Shown here piece by piece: positions 8,480 to 15,943 of a stretch of DNA of 22,059 nt (positions are counted from its first letter, which is position 1; every line of letters begins with the position of its first letter). The translations under genes were made by a program, and so were the position numbers. Source of the DNA: JBDUDK01 sp040002995 (GTDB taxonomy: Bacteria > Actinomycetota > Acidimicrobiia > Acidimicrobiales > Ilumatobacteraceae); assembly GCA_040002995.1 (NCBI GenBank), contig JBDUDK010000019.1, forward strand, positions 1-22,059. The letters are read 5' to 3'. The notes beneath the pieces are model-generated. The model had not been told where the DNA came from, did not search any database, and worked only from the letters and a program-made list of their open reading frames with translations.

Positions 8480-8494
8480 GTCGATATCTTGCCT

Positions 8495-9133
8495 CTAACG
8501 GAGAACGTTGAAGCCGTGGGGCAGGTCGGCTCGGCCGGTCATTGCGAGCGCCAAGGCGATGGGGTCGGCGCGGTCGGCGAGCGCCGTGACGATGCTCAGC
8601 GTGATGGCGAGGGCATCGGGAGCCGCCCGAAGAGGCTGGCGCGTTGCCTGTTGTAGATCGAGCGTGTGCAACACCAACTCGACGATGCGGCTCGGTAAGT
8701 AGTCGATGAAACGCATCCTTCCCGTGAAATGCGCGACCGGAGCGTCGTCGGGCGTCGTATCGACCACCGCCCGACCCCGGCCGGCAATATCCAACGCGCC
8801 CGTGAGCGGCTGAGCACCAAGGGCAGGCACCGTCTCGGCGGCCCGCACCGCGATCTGCGCATGAATCGCGGGATTCTGGTCGAGCGCAACACGGAAGTAG
8901 GTCACCGTGTCGGGGAGTACGGGCGCTTGCTCATCAACCGCGTTGAGTGTCTGTTCGATCGTCAGAAACGCGCGACACGTGTGGGCGAGCAGTTCCAACA
9001 CTGTCCATTCGCCCAAACCTGGCTGGCCGAGCTGGTTCTCCCCGATGGCACGGGCGGTGTCTTCGAACATGTTCGTCGCCGCCGCGAACGCTTCTCTAAT
9101 CCGTTGTGCACCGACGCTCGTCATCGTCTTCAT
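8495..9133 (-). CDS. TIGR03083 / mycothiol-dependent maleylpyruvate isomerase-like metalloprotein
   Basis: About 212 residues, a DinB-like four-helix bundle of the actinobacterial maleylpyruvate-isomerase N-terminal group. The metal site is visible: H51 in VLELLAHTCRAF, and E152 and H156 in the ExxxH motif of RIVELVLHTLDLQ. GEWTVLELLAH is the usual opening of the family. Members use mycothiol or other actinobacterial cofactors; most are uncharacterised. The frame extends to a TTG at 9145, but ATG codons at 9133 and 9124 are more likely starts; none has a clear Shine-Dalgarno sequence. First gene of an apparent two-gene unit with the VOC protein, which may act on a related thiol adduct (inference). 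Confidence 0.8.
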   Translation of the reverse strand: MKTMTSVGAQRIREAFAAATNMFEDTARAIGENQLGQPGLGEWTVLELLAHTCRAFLTIEQTLNAVDEQAPVLPDTVTYFRVALDQNPAIHAQIAVRAAETVPALGAQPLTGALDIAGRGRAVVDTTPDDAPVAHFTGRMRFIDYLPSRIVELVLHTLDLQQATRQPLRAAPDALAITLSIVTALADRADPIALALAMTGRADLPHGFNVLR

Positions 9134-9184
9134 TGTGGCTCGCAAGCGCTAGCGTTGCGATTTCGTTCATAGGGGGGTTGTGAC

Positions 9185-9775
9185 ATGTCGATGGCCGTAC
9201 CCGCGCCCGTGGTGCTCGAGGTCGATGCGCCTGAGCAGGTAACGAACTGGCGACCACTCGTGCAATGGTTTCTCGCGATTCCGCATCATGTCGTGGTGTA
9301 CGTCCTCCAGGGGGTCTCGGGGGTTCTGACCCTCGTGTCCTTCTTCGCGATCTTGTTCACGCAGAAGATCCCGGCTGGCATATTCAACTTCCAAGTCATG
9401 TACTTGCGGTATCGGACGCGTGTCGCCGCCTACGCCGGCTTCATGCACGAGCAGTATCCGAAGTTCGATTTCACGCCGTCGGCCGCGGAGCCCGGTGGCG
9501 ACCCGGTCCGCATCTCGGTCCAACCGCCGGACAACCTCAATCGCTGGCTGCCGCTCGTGAAGTGGTTCCTCGCTATCCCGCACTACGTGATGATCGTGAT
9601 CTACGGCATCGCCGCGTTTGTGCTGTGGATCGTGAACGTCTTCATCGTGCTGTTCACGGGTAAGTGGAACCCTCAGCACCGGGCGTTTATTGTGAAGTTC
9701 CTCCGCTACGCGCTGAGAGTCGAGGTCTACATCCTCCTGCTCCGCGACGAGTACCCGAGCTTCACCCTCACCTGA
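9185..9775 (+). CDS. DUF4389 membrane protein with internal duplication
   Basis: A 196-residue protein made of two copies of one unit of about 77 residues: residues 21-97 (NWRPLVQWFLAIPHHVVVYVL...EQYPKFDFT) and 120-196 (RWLPLVKWFLAIPHYVMIVIY...DEYPSFTLT). Each copy has a W.PLV.WFLAIPH motif, one or two hydrophobic segments, an LFTGK/LFTQK turn, a basic LRY..R stretch and a closing YP.F. The linker (98-119) is Pro/Gly-rich. This is the DUF4389 pattern; the function is unknown. The ATG at 9185 has AGGGGGG eight bases upstream. A promoter for the next gene follows, so the two need not be one transcript. Confidence 0.88.
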   Translation: MSMAVPAPVVLEVDAPEQVTNWRPLVQWFLAIPHHVVVYVLQGVSGVLTLVSFFAILFTQKIPAGIFNFQVMYLRYRTRVAAYAGFMHEQYPKFDFTPSAAEPGGDPVRISVQPPDNLNRWLPLVKWFLAIPHYVMIVIYGIAAFVLWIVNVFIVLFTGKWNPQHRAFIVKFLRYALRVEVYILLLRDEYPSFTLT

Positions 9776-9789
9776 CCCAGGAGCCCGCC

Positions 9790-9820
9790 TTGTCACGCCA
9801 CTAGTGGCGGCCACTACTGT
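9790..9820 (+). promoter_or_regulatory. Promoter with 19-bp spacer and overlapping palindromic operator
   Basis: TTGTCA (9790-9795) and TACTGT (9815-9820) are separated by 19 bases. The spacer holds a perfect 14-bp palindrome (9796-9809, CGCCACT/AGTGGCG) overlapping a second one (9802-9816, TAGTGGC-G-GCCACTA). The half-site GCCACTA thus occurs three times in alternating orientation (9797, 9802 reversed, 9810). A long spacer filled by a dyad is the layout of MerR-activated promoters. The following gene has GAGGAGG at 9833-9839 and a GTG at 9845. Confidence 0.5.
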
Positions 9821-9844
9821 GCCAAGGGGTCAGAGGAGGCAGCG

Positions 9845-10114
9845 GTGGTAAAGGTTGGCGATCACATTGCGCTCGCATCGAACGCCGCGACGCGCTCAGG
9901 CGTCGTCGTGGCTCTGAGCGGCAGCCTTATCAGAGTGCGGTGGGAGAGCGGAGCGGAAACGAACGTCATTCCCGGCCCCGGCACGCTGAGTGTCGTCCCT
10001 TCGGCGAAGAAGCAGGCCGCCGCGAAGAAACCCAAGGCGAAAGCGGCGAAGAAGTCAGCCCCCGCGAAGAAGGCCAAGCCGCCGTCGAAAGCGAAGGGTA
10101 AGAAAGCCCGCTAA
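9845..10114 (+). CDS. DUF1918-like small protein with Lys/Ala-rich histone-H1-like tail
   Basis: An 89-residue protein in two parts. Residues 1-50 form a small SH3-like beta domain of the DUF1918 type (VKVGDHIALASNAATRSGVVVALSGSLIRVRWESGAETNVIPGPG). Residues 53-89 are almost only Lys, Ala, Pro and Ser (AKKQAAAKKPKAKAAKKSAPAKK...), like the tails of actinobacterial nucleoid proteins such as HupB/Lsr2-associated or H1-like proteins. A nucleic-acid-binding role is inferred from that tail. The GTG start is set by a strong GAGGAGG six bases upstream. The 3' end is eight bases from the convergent membrane-protein gene, with no visible terminator. Confidence 0.82.
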   Translation: MVKVGDHIALASNAATRSGVVVALSGSLIRVRWESGAETNVIPGPGTLSVVPSAKKQAAAKKPKAKAAKKSAPAKKAKPPSKAKGKKAR

Positions 10115-10122
10115 CGAGTCCG

Positions 10123-10701
10123 TCAGTTGGCGCGCGCGGCGTCTACCGAGACGTCATCGAGATAGGAGTCGTCGGTCAGATCGATGGCGGCCGCCTTGTC
10201 GCCGTTCAGAGCGAACCGCACGCGGCTCGCAAATGCCGGATGGCGGAGCGTGGCCAGGAACAAGCAGAGGCACGCAAACGCGAGAACGCCGGGAGCAAGT
10301 GTCGGCGCCGGCCCGACGGTCTTCGTAAAGGCCGTCCAGTAGTGGTCGACGAACCCCATCGTCTTCCACCTCTTGGAGTACCGGAAGTCGAGGAAGCCCG
10401 CCTTGAAGTTTTCATGGACGTGGTAGTAGATCCCGACAGCCGAGGTCATCGCGACCGGAACGAGGATCGCCCGTGTGGTTCGTACACCGGCGACGGTGGG
10501 GCGGATCAGGAGCACGAACAGAGCAATGAGGAAGCCACCGATCGCGTACCAGGGGATGAGCTGCTCGGAATCCTGCCAGTGGCGTTCGAACGCCAGCTCG
10601 AGGATCGTCCCCGTGATCGACATGACGGCGAGGCCGACGAAGCAGTTCCGCAGCAGTCTCGCGTGGTCCGACGTCGATACGGGAGGAGGCATCGTGTTCA
10701 T
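10123..10701 (-). CDS. Four-helix integral membrane protein, family not recognised
   Basis: A 192-residue protein with four predicted membrane helices (about residues 18-38, 48-68, 78-96 and 135-155) and a charged tail. Conserved-looking features are AFERHWQDSEQLIPW after helix 1, the His-containing YYHVHENFKAGFLDFRYSKRW loop, and PAPTLAPGVLAFACL...LRHPAF at helix 4. I cannot assign a family or function. It is the last gene of the 13321-10123 block, 26 bases after the lipoprotein stop, and is probably translated from the same mRNA. The histidines on the loop could bind a metal or haem (speculation). The ATG at 10701 has a weak GAAGGG upstream. Confidence 0.75.
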   Translation of the reverse strand: MNTMPPPVSTSDHARLLRNCFVGLAVMSITGTILELAFERHWQDSEQLIPWYAIGGFLIALFVLLIRPTVAGVRTTRAILVPVAMTSAVGIYYHVHENFKAGFLDFRYSKRWKTMGFVDHYWTAFTKTVGPAPTLAPGVLAFACLCLFLATLRHPAFASRVRFALNGDKAAAIDLTDDSYLDDVSVDAARAN

Positions 10702-10727
10702 CGGGCTGCCCTTCGAGACATTGTCGG

Positions 10728-11387
10728 CTAGACGTACAGGGAAGCGATGATGCCGTTACGAACCTGGGCTGACGGGTTGTACTTGCCCAAGCAGCACTGG
10801 TCGAACATCTTCGCCCAGCCGTCGTTGTCGTAGGGCCGGTACTCGTCGACCTCAGCCGCCCAGTTGTCCGGATCCGGCACGCCGTGTGCGGCAAACGCCG
10901 CCGACAGTTCGGAGATTGTCGCCGTATTGGCGTTGACCTTCCCCGCACTCGGCACCGTCGTAGCCGTCGTCGTCGTCGGAGCGGTGGTGGGGGTGGTGGT
11001 GGCAACGGTGGTCGCAACTGTGGTGGCGGTCGTCGTCGCTACCGGCCTCGAAGTAGTTGTGGTGGCGGCTGTACTAGAGGTGGTCGCGCCCTTGACCGTT
11101 GTGGTCGGCTTGGCCGTCGTCGCGCCGGTCGAAGCGGTGGTGGCCACCGTCGCCACCGTCGCACCGGTTGTCTCAGTGACCTGTGCGGCGGTGACGGTCG
11201 TGCTCCCCCCAGTTGCCGTTGTTGTTTTGACAGCCGAAGTCGTTGTGCTCTTTGCCGAGGTGGCGGCCGACGTCTCCTGGGCAGGAGCCGTGGTGCCTGA
11301 CGCCCCGGACTTTGATGTTCCACAGGCGGCCAAACTCATCAGACAGAGTGCGCCGAAAAGCGCTCCTCCGACCCTCTTCTTGCTCAT
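10728..11387 (-). CDS. Thr-rich lipoprotein with C-terminal helix-hairpin-helix-like domain
   Basis: A 219-residue lipoprotein. Residues 1-22 are a lipoprotein signal ending in the lipobox SLAAC (Cys22). Residues about 25-147 are a Thr/Ala/Val linker of almost pure low complexity with many TTT runs. Residues 149-219 form a folded domain beginning KVNANTATISELSAAFAAHGVPDPDNWAAEVDEYRPY. Its VN.NTA...EL opening is the signature of ComEA/T2SK-type helix-hairpin-helix domains. In ComEA that domain binds DNA; here the GIG hairpin is replaced by HGVPD, so DNA binding is doubtful. A CC pair (FDQCCLGKYNP) is unusual in an exported domain. It lies 56 bases after the repeat protein and 26 before the membrane protein. 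Likely anchored on the outer face of the membrane as part of a complex with them (inference). Confidence 0.82.
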   Translation of the reverse strand: MSKKRVGGALFGALCLMSLAACGTSKSGASGTTAPAQETSAATSAKSTTTSAVKTTTATGGSTTVTAAQVTETTGATVATVATTASTGATTAKPTTTVKGATTSSTAATTTTSRPVATTTATTVATTVATTTPTTAPTTTTATTVPSAGKVNANTATISELSAAFAAHGVPDPDNWAAEVDEYRPYDNDGWAKMFDQCCLGKYNPSAQVRNGIIASLYV

Positions 11388-11443
11388 CCGGGTGCCTCTC
11401 TGTCTGATGTGGTTTGGCTAACTGTTTGCGTGTATTCCCTGGG

Positions 11444-13321
11444 TCAGCTGGTGGGCAGGCTGGCGACGAACTTCTGCACTGCGGGCACGAGCCAGAACTG
11501 GCCGGCGATCACCTGCTGTGCGTTGTTCGTAGCGTTGACTGCTGCCGTGTAGGCCGTATCGAATGCCGTGGCCGGTCCAGCGGCTCCGGTGAGTGCCTTG
11601 AAGCTGTTCAGGGCGGTCCGGAGGGGATTGTCGTTGGCCAGCTTCGAAGCAAGCGTCGGCTGCACCAGGTCGAACTGGGGACCCGCTGCGGTGTTGGCCC
11701 AAGCCAGTGCCGTTGTGTAGTTCCCAGCCTTCCAAGCGGCGTTGGCCTTGCTCAGGCTGATCTTGATGTTGTTCAACCCGATCACCATGATCTGGTCGTC
11801 GAACGTGATCGCCGTCTTGCCCGGCACGGCGTTGCGAGCCGCAGCGTTGAGGAGGCTGACCCCGACGCCGAACTTCGTGTTCGCGGTAGCCACGAGGGGC
11901 TTCAGCGCGTCCACGGTTGCCGTGTTGATCACAGCGTCGACCGCGGCGACCGCAGCTGCAGTCTCGGCGGCGGCGTTGGCCGAACGACCGGCAATGAGGG
12001 CGTTGGCGGCGGCGAAATGCAGCTTGAACTGCGTCCACCACGCCTTGGCCTCACCGAGCTGATTGGCGTTGAGGTCCTGGGTGACGCCCTGGGCGATGAG
12101 CGCCCGGTCGAACCGAGCCGCTGCCAGATCGACGAAGATCGGGCTGAGCCCACCGGGGCTGCAGAGGTCGATGACCACGTCGTACTCCACCAGGAGCTCC
12201 TGGGCGATCGACTTCACGAGGGCCAGATCGGGTGCCGGCTTAGCCAGTTCGGTGTTCATCCGGCCCTGGATGTCGCCTTCCAGCTTGGCGTAGTGAGCCG
12301 TGGACCGGAAGTTGAGGTACACCTCGACGCCGTGCCAGATGACGTCCCACGTCTGTGACGCGTTGCGGGCCTGGGCGAGGTCGCCGGCGCCAGCGGCCGC
12401 GATGATCTGCTCGATCGGCTGCCGGTTGGACTTGAGCAGGCGCTCCTCGTCGTTTTGAGTCGGGAGGAACGGCACGCCGTCGAACGTGTAGACGCCGCCG
12501 TCGGCTTGCACGAAGTAGAAGCCGGCGTTGATGCCGGGCACGGGGTTCGTCACCATGTCGACCACCGGTGAGGCGGGCGGTAGGGGCTCGTCGCGGATGA
12601 GGTCGAACGCCCCAGCCGAATGTCCCTTGTTGCCCTTGGAGTCGACGATGCGTACGCCGCTGCCGTCGCTCGTGACCGCGAGCGCCGCGTACGGGGCGCC
12701 CGTGTCGACATCGGCCATGCTGAAGTTGACGAAAGCGTTGCCGAAGCGGAAGACGCCACCGTCGGCGCCGAGGAGGTAGTAACCGCCACCCGGTGCAGCC
12801 GCGGCGTCGACGATCGGAGCGTTCATCGCCCGGCCGCCCATGGAGCCGTAGAACGCGGCATCGCCGAACGCGAAGACGCCACCGTCAGCAGCGAAGAGCC
12901 AGTAGCCCTTGCCCGACTTCGTGGACGCCATCGCCACGATCGGCGAGTTCAGCTTCTGGCCACCCATCGAGCCGAGGAAGGCGGCGTCACCGAAGTTGAA
13001 GATGCCGCCGTCGGATGCGGCGAGCCAATAGCCGGCTTGGCTCGGCGTCTCGGCGATGGCGACGATCGGCTGAACGAGCGCCGTGTCCCTCATGTCGCCG
13101 AGCCACAGGGCCTTGCCGTGAGGCTCGACGGTGCCGTCGGCCTTGGCGATCATGTACCCGTTGGTCTTCTTGGCCACCGTGTCGTACGTGGCCACCATCC
13201 CGACGGCGGAGCTGCCCGCAGCAGCGCTCGCCGAGTGGAGCGCCGGTAGCCCTCCAACCAATAAGGCTGTCGATATCCCCAGTCCGGCAACACGACCGCG
13301 CCTACGCCCGAAAATAGACAT
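11444..13321 (-). CDS. Secreted GYWL/DGGIFxFGDA repeat protein fused to a long helical domain
   Basis: A 625-residue exported protein. Residues 1-34 are a signal peptide with a basic start (MSIFGRRRGR), a hydrophobic core and ASAAAG at the cleavage region. Residues 55-290 hold about five copies of a 42-residue unit: GY.IAKADGTVEPHGKALWLG, GYWLAASDGGIFNFGDAAFLGSMGG, GYWLFAADGGVFAFGDAAFYGSMGG, GYYLLGADGGVFRFGN and GFYFVQADGGVYTFDG. Such blades, frequent in Acidimicrobiia, probably form a beta-propeller. Residues about 295-625 are helical and Ala-rich (EVYLNFRSTAHYAKLEGDIQGR, LVEYDVVIDLCSPGGLSP, WWTQFKLHFAAANALIAG), loosely like extracytoplasmic helical bundles such as imelysin, but I do not recognise a family. 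The frame extends to 13426; the ATG at 13321 is chosen because GGCGGAG precedes it and the signal peptide follows. First gene of the operon. Confidence 0.82.
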   Translation of the reverse strand: MSIFGRRRGRVAGLGISTALLVGGLPALHSASAAAGSSAVGMVATYDTVAKKTNGYMIAKADGTVEPHGKALWLGDMRDTALVQPIVAIAETPSQAGYWLAASDGGIFNFGDAAFLGSMGGQKLNSPIVAMASTKSGKGYWLFAADGGVFAFGDAAFYGSMGGRAMNAPIVDAAAAPGGGYYLLGADGGVFRFGNAFVNFSMADVDTGAPYAALAVTSDGSGVRIVDSKGNKGHSAGAFDLIRDEPLPPASPVVDMVTNPVPGINAGFYFVQADGGVYTFDGVPFLPTQNDEERLLKSNRQPIEQIIAAAGAGDLAQARNASQTWDVIWHGVEVYLNFRSTAHYAKLEGDIQGRMNTELAKPAPDLALVKSIAQELLVEYDVVIDLCSPGGLSPIFVDLAAARFDRALIAQGVTQDLNANQLGEAKAWWTQFKLHFAAANALIAGRSANAAAETAAAVAAVDAVINTATVDALKPLVATANTKFGVGVSLLNAAARNAVPGKTAITFDDQIMVIGLNNIKISLSKANAAWKAGNYTTALAWANTAAGPQFDLVQPTLASKLANDNPLRTALNSFKALTGAAGPATAFDTAYTAAVNATNNAQQVIAGQFWLVPAVQKFVASLPTS

Positions 13322-13473
13322 TGATCTCCGCCCTCCGCCAAGTAACAAGTAACCCACAAATTCGGGTAAAATTGCGTCCAAGACAAGAGGGCCAGTACCC
13401 CAGCTGCGCGCAGTCCGTGTCCGCATCTCACGGTAGACGTCTGACGCGCGGTGAGTCTTTCAGCAGGGCTGGT
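13322..13473 (-). other. Leader/intergenic region before the repeat-protein operon
   Basis: 152 bases between the glycosyltransferase stop and the repeat-protein start. The part at 13340-13385 is AT-richer than its surroundings and has a tandem 7-bp repeat (AAGTAAC twice, 13340-13353). It is a likely promoter region for the minus-strand operon, but no convincing -35/-10 pair was found. Confidence 0.3.
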
Positions 13474-14658
13474 TCAGAAGGCGACAGGTTCGCCGGCGCG
13501 CACGATCTCGGTGGAGAGACGTGCGTATTGCTCGGCCACAACAGACCAGCTCAACGACGGTGCGAGGCGCCGGGCTTCCGCGCTCATCGACGCGAGAACT
13601 TCGCCGTCGGACGACACGATCGATCTGATCGCGTCGGCCAGCGCGACAGGATCGGCGTGCGGTACGACGATGCCGGCTCCACTGCTCAGTAGTTCGACGG
13701 CGTGCGGGAACGCGGTCGCGACCACGGGCCTCCCGGCTGCGATGGCGTCGACCAAGACGCCAGACGTCACCTGATCGCGCGAGTCATACGGCAGAACCAC
13801 GATCGAGGCCGAAGCGATGAAGCGGGTCAGTTGCGCGACATCGCGGTAGGCGTCGTCGAATGTGACCGACCCGGCAACCCCGATGGCCCACGAGCGTTGG
13901 ATCAGTGAGTTGCGGTACTGGTCGCCGTCTCGGGCGAACACCTTCGGATGGGTGACCCCCGCAACCGTGTAACGCGGACGGCGACCGACGTTTCCCAGCA
14001 GCGCCAGAGCGTCGATCGCGTGCTCGATGCCCTTACCGGGACCAAGAAGGCCCCAGGTGAGCAACTGCGGGCGTTCGACGGCGCGGTCGTCGACTTCCTT
14101 CCAGCGCTCGAGCGCGGGTAGCGACGCGCCATGGGGGATCGTCACCACCTTGGATTCCTCGATCGCGTACAGGGCGATCAACCGGTCGCGTGCCGCTTCG
14201 GTCATCACGACCACACGGTCCGTGAGCTCACCGATTTCCTCCAGCACCGCGCGCTGGTGCGGCGACGGCTCGAGAAGGACCGTATGGAGGATCACGATCG
14301 TCGGCACTTCCAACAGGTTCAGAAGGTCGATGACCTCGTCGCCGTCGGCCCCGCCGTAAATGCCGTACTCATGCTGGATGATCGCGACATCGCACCGAGA
14401 CAACACCCCGGCGGCGTCGCGGACCGATGCGGGAACCCCGTTGACGAGTTCGCCCGCCACGGGTCGCTGAATCGCCGGGACGTCGTGGCCATCGTCGATG
14501 CGTACGATGTCGACACGGTGGCCTGCTCGCGCCAGTTCGCGTTCGAGGGCGGCGGCGAAGGTAGCCAGCCCGCACAGTTTGGGCGGATAGGTGCTCAGCA
14601 GCCCGATACGCCGAGTCGGGGTTGTCCTCGATACGCGCAGCAATTGACTGTTGGGCAT
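13474..14658 (-). CDS. GT-B glycosyltransferase, family-4-like
   Basis: A 394-residue glycosyltransferase with two Rossmann-like lobes. The N-terminal acceptor lobe begins RRIGLLSTYPPKLCGLATFAAALERELARAGHRVDIVRID, typical of GT4. IIQHEYGIYGGADGDEVIDLLN and VVVMTEAARDRL follow. The C-terminal donor lobe has LLTWGLLGPGKGIEHAIDALALL, with the GKG segment that contacts the nucleotide diphosphate, then VVLPYDSRDQVTSGVLVDAIAAGRPVVATAFPHAVELLSSGAGIVVPHAD, where the usual EPFG..E is changed to a DQVTSGVL region. The sugar and acceptor are unknown; related genes build polysaccharides or glycolipids. GGAG lies four bases before the ATG. Same strand as the desaturase upstream, but 136 bases apart, so co-transcription is uncertain. 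Confidence 0.9.
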   Translation of the reverse strand: MPNSQLLRVSRTTPTRRIGLLSTYPPKLCGLATFAAALERELARAGHRVDIVRIDDGHDVPAIQRPVAGELVNGVPASVRDAAGVLSRCDVAIIQHEYGIYGGADGDEVIDLLNLLEVPTIVILHTVLLEPSPHQRAVLEEIGELTDRVVVMTEAARDRLIALYAIEESKVVTIPHGASLPALERWKEVDDRAVERPQLLTWGLLGPGKGIEHAIDALALLGNVGRRPRYTVAGVTHPKVFARDGDQYRNSLIQRSWAIGVAGSVTFDDAYRDVAQLTRFIASASIVVLPYDSRDQVTSGVLVDAIAAGRPVVATAFPHAVELLSSGAGIVVPHADPVALADAIRSIVSSDGEVLASMSAEARRLAPSLSWSVVAEQYARLSTEIVRAGEPVAF

Positions 14659-14713
14659 GTGTCTCCAAAACGTGAACGTGACGGCAGGTTGAGGCGTCGA
14701 GCCGGCACGGGTC

Positions 14714-14732
14714 GACAGCGCTTCGGGCTGTC
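14714..14732 (-). terminator. Hairpin in the desaturase-glycosyltransferase gap
   Basis: GACAGC (14714-14719) and GCTGTC (14727-14732) form a 6-bp stem with a 7-base loop. A second, GC-only hairpin CCGGG/CCCGG (14781-14792) lies right after the desaturase stop. Neither has a T-tract, so termination is only possible. Confidence 0.25.
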
Positions 14733-14794
14733 CTGCCCAGGCGAGGCGACTCTTCCAGGGGGGACGCTCAGCCTACCCTGCCGGGCCCCCGGAA

Positions 14795-15943
14795 CTACCC
14801 GCCGATTCGGGCCCGTCGGTGCTCTTCGCTGTTGGCGGGGCGGCCCATGGCCCGCAGCCAGCGGGTGTGCGAGCGCAGCGCCGCCCAGATATTTGGGTGA
14901 ACGTGGTACTCCACGGCGCGGTCGCTGCAGACGCGGTGGACTCGGTCGGCCATAGCCGGATACGAGGTATGGGGGAGTCCGGGCGCGAGGTGGTGCTCGA
15001 TCTGGTGCTGGAGGCCACCCATGAGCCACGCCGTGGGCCGACCGATCACCGGTGTCCGGCAGCTGACGTTGGCCGTGGTGTGCAGTTGGTGGGCGGCGAA
15101 GTCGTCGCCGCGGCGCGGTGTCGACGGCAGCGCGAATTCGGTCGTGTCGACGGCGTGCGCGAGCTGGAAGAAGACGGCGAGGACGAAGCCGACGAGCCAC
15201 GAGCAGGCGAAGTAGAACGCGAGCACCGTCCACCAACGGTGGAACGCGAATGGGAGTGCGATGGCCCAGCCGACGTGGAGCACCTTGCCGGCGAACAGCA
15301 AGGCGACATCTCGGCGACGTGGCTGGCGCCGCATCGGTTGGCTCCCGATGCGGCGCGTGATGAGGCACGCGACGTCGGAAAGCAGCATCCACTGAATCGT
15401 GAGGAAACCGTAGAGCGCCCAGATGTAGATGTATTGGTAGCGGTACCACGGTCTCCACGGCTGACCGGGGGCGAGCCGGGCGAACGGCATCTGCTCGATG
15501 TCGGTGTCGATGCCGACGACATTCGTGTTGCCGTGATGCAGAAGGTTGTGCTTGTGCCGCCACAGCCATGAGCTTGCGCCGAGGACATCGGCGCTGTAGG
15601 CGAGGGTCTGATTGAGGGATCGCGAGCGGCCGAACGCTCCGTGGTTAGCATCGTGCATCACGCTCGTCGCTGTCGCGATCAGCGCGACGACGAGGATGGC
15701 CGCGAGCGGCAGTGCCAGCAGCGGTCCGCTGGCCACGAACACCAAACCGACGTAGCTGCCGAGGACGAGCGCAGCGATGACGACGGCTTTGCCGCGCAGC
15801 CGCCGGGTCGCTCGACGAAGCTCCACCCCGCTTGGTCGAAACGATGCGACGTCTTCAACGGTGAGGGCGCCCAAGTCCTCGAGGGCCAAGTCCTCCGGGG
15901 CGAAGTCCTCGAGGAATGGTGTGGGGCGCTCGAGAACGCTCAT
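14795..15943 (-). CDS. Membrane fatty-acid (acyl-lipid / acyl-CoA) desaturase
   Basis: A 382-residue di-iron desaturase that puts a double bond into a fatty acyl chain at the membrane face. All three histidine boxes are present: H97-D-A-N-H101, H132-N-L-L-H136-H137, and QHQIEHH (H313, Q314, H317, H318). The third has the Gln form (QxxHH) typical of front-end and DesA3/linoleoyl-CoA-like desaturases. No cytochrome b5 domain is fused, so an outside electron donor is needed. Four membrane helices lie at about 53-73, 77-95, 215-235 and 240-262. Residues 1-45 form an acidic extension rich in Glu/Asp-Leu (FLEDFAPEDLALEDLGALTVEDV) with a repeated (P/L)EDL unit. Its ATG overlaps the stop of the zinc-ribbon gene (ATGA), so the two are translationally coupled. 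Confidence 0.92.
   Translation of the reverse strand: MSVLERPTPFLEDFAPEDLALEDLGALTVEDVASFRPSGVELRRATRRLRGKAVVIAALVLGSYVGLVFVASGPLLALPLAAILVVALIATATSVMHDANHGAFGRSRSLNQTLAYSADVLGASSWLWRHKHNLLHHGNTNVVGIDTDIEQMPFARLAPGQPWRPWYRYQYIYIWALYGFLTIQWMLLSDVACLITRRIGSQPMRRQPRRRDVALLFAGKVLHVGWAIALPFAFHRWWTVLAFYFACSWLVGFVLAVFFQLAHAVDTTEFALPSTPRRGDDFAAHQLHTTANVSCRTPVIGRPTAWLMGGLQHQIEHHLAPGLPHTSYPAMADRVHRVCSDRAVEYHVHPNIWAALRSHTRWLRAMGRPANSEEHRRARIGG

Noticed and set aside
9167..9814. 215-codon minus-strand frame opposite DUF4389
   Set aside because: Its repeats are simply the antisense of the DUF4389 duplication, and the plus frame has a ribosome binding site and family motifs.
11414..12358. Long open frame (about 314 codons) on the plus strand opposite the repeat protein
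   Set aside because: It is the mirror of a strongly supported coding frame in high-GC DNA, has no recognisable domain and is rich in Arg/Gly/Val of antisense type.
14131..14955. 274-codon plus-strand frame across the glycosyltransferase and desaturase ends
   Set aside because: It spans two well-supported minus-strand genes and their gap, and has Arg-rich low-information sequence.
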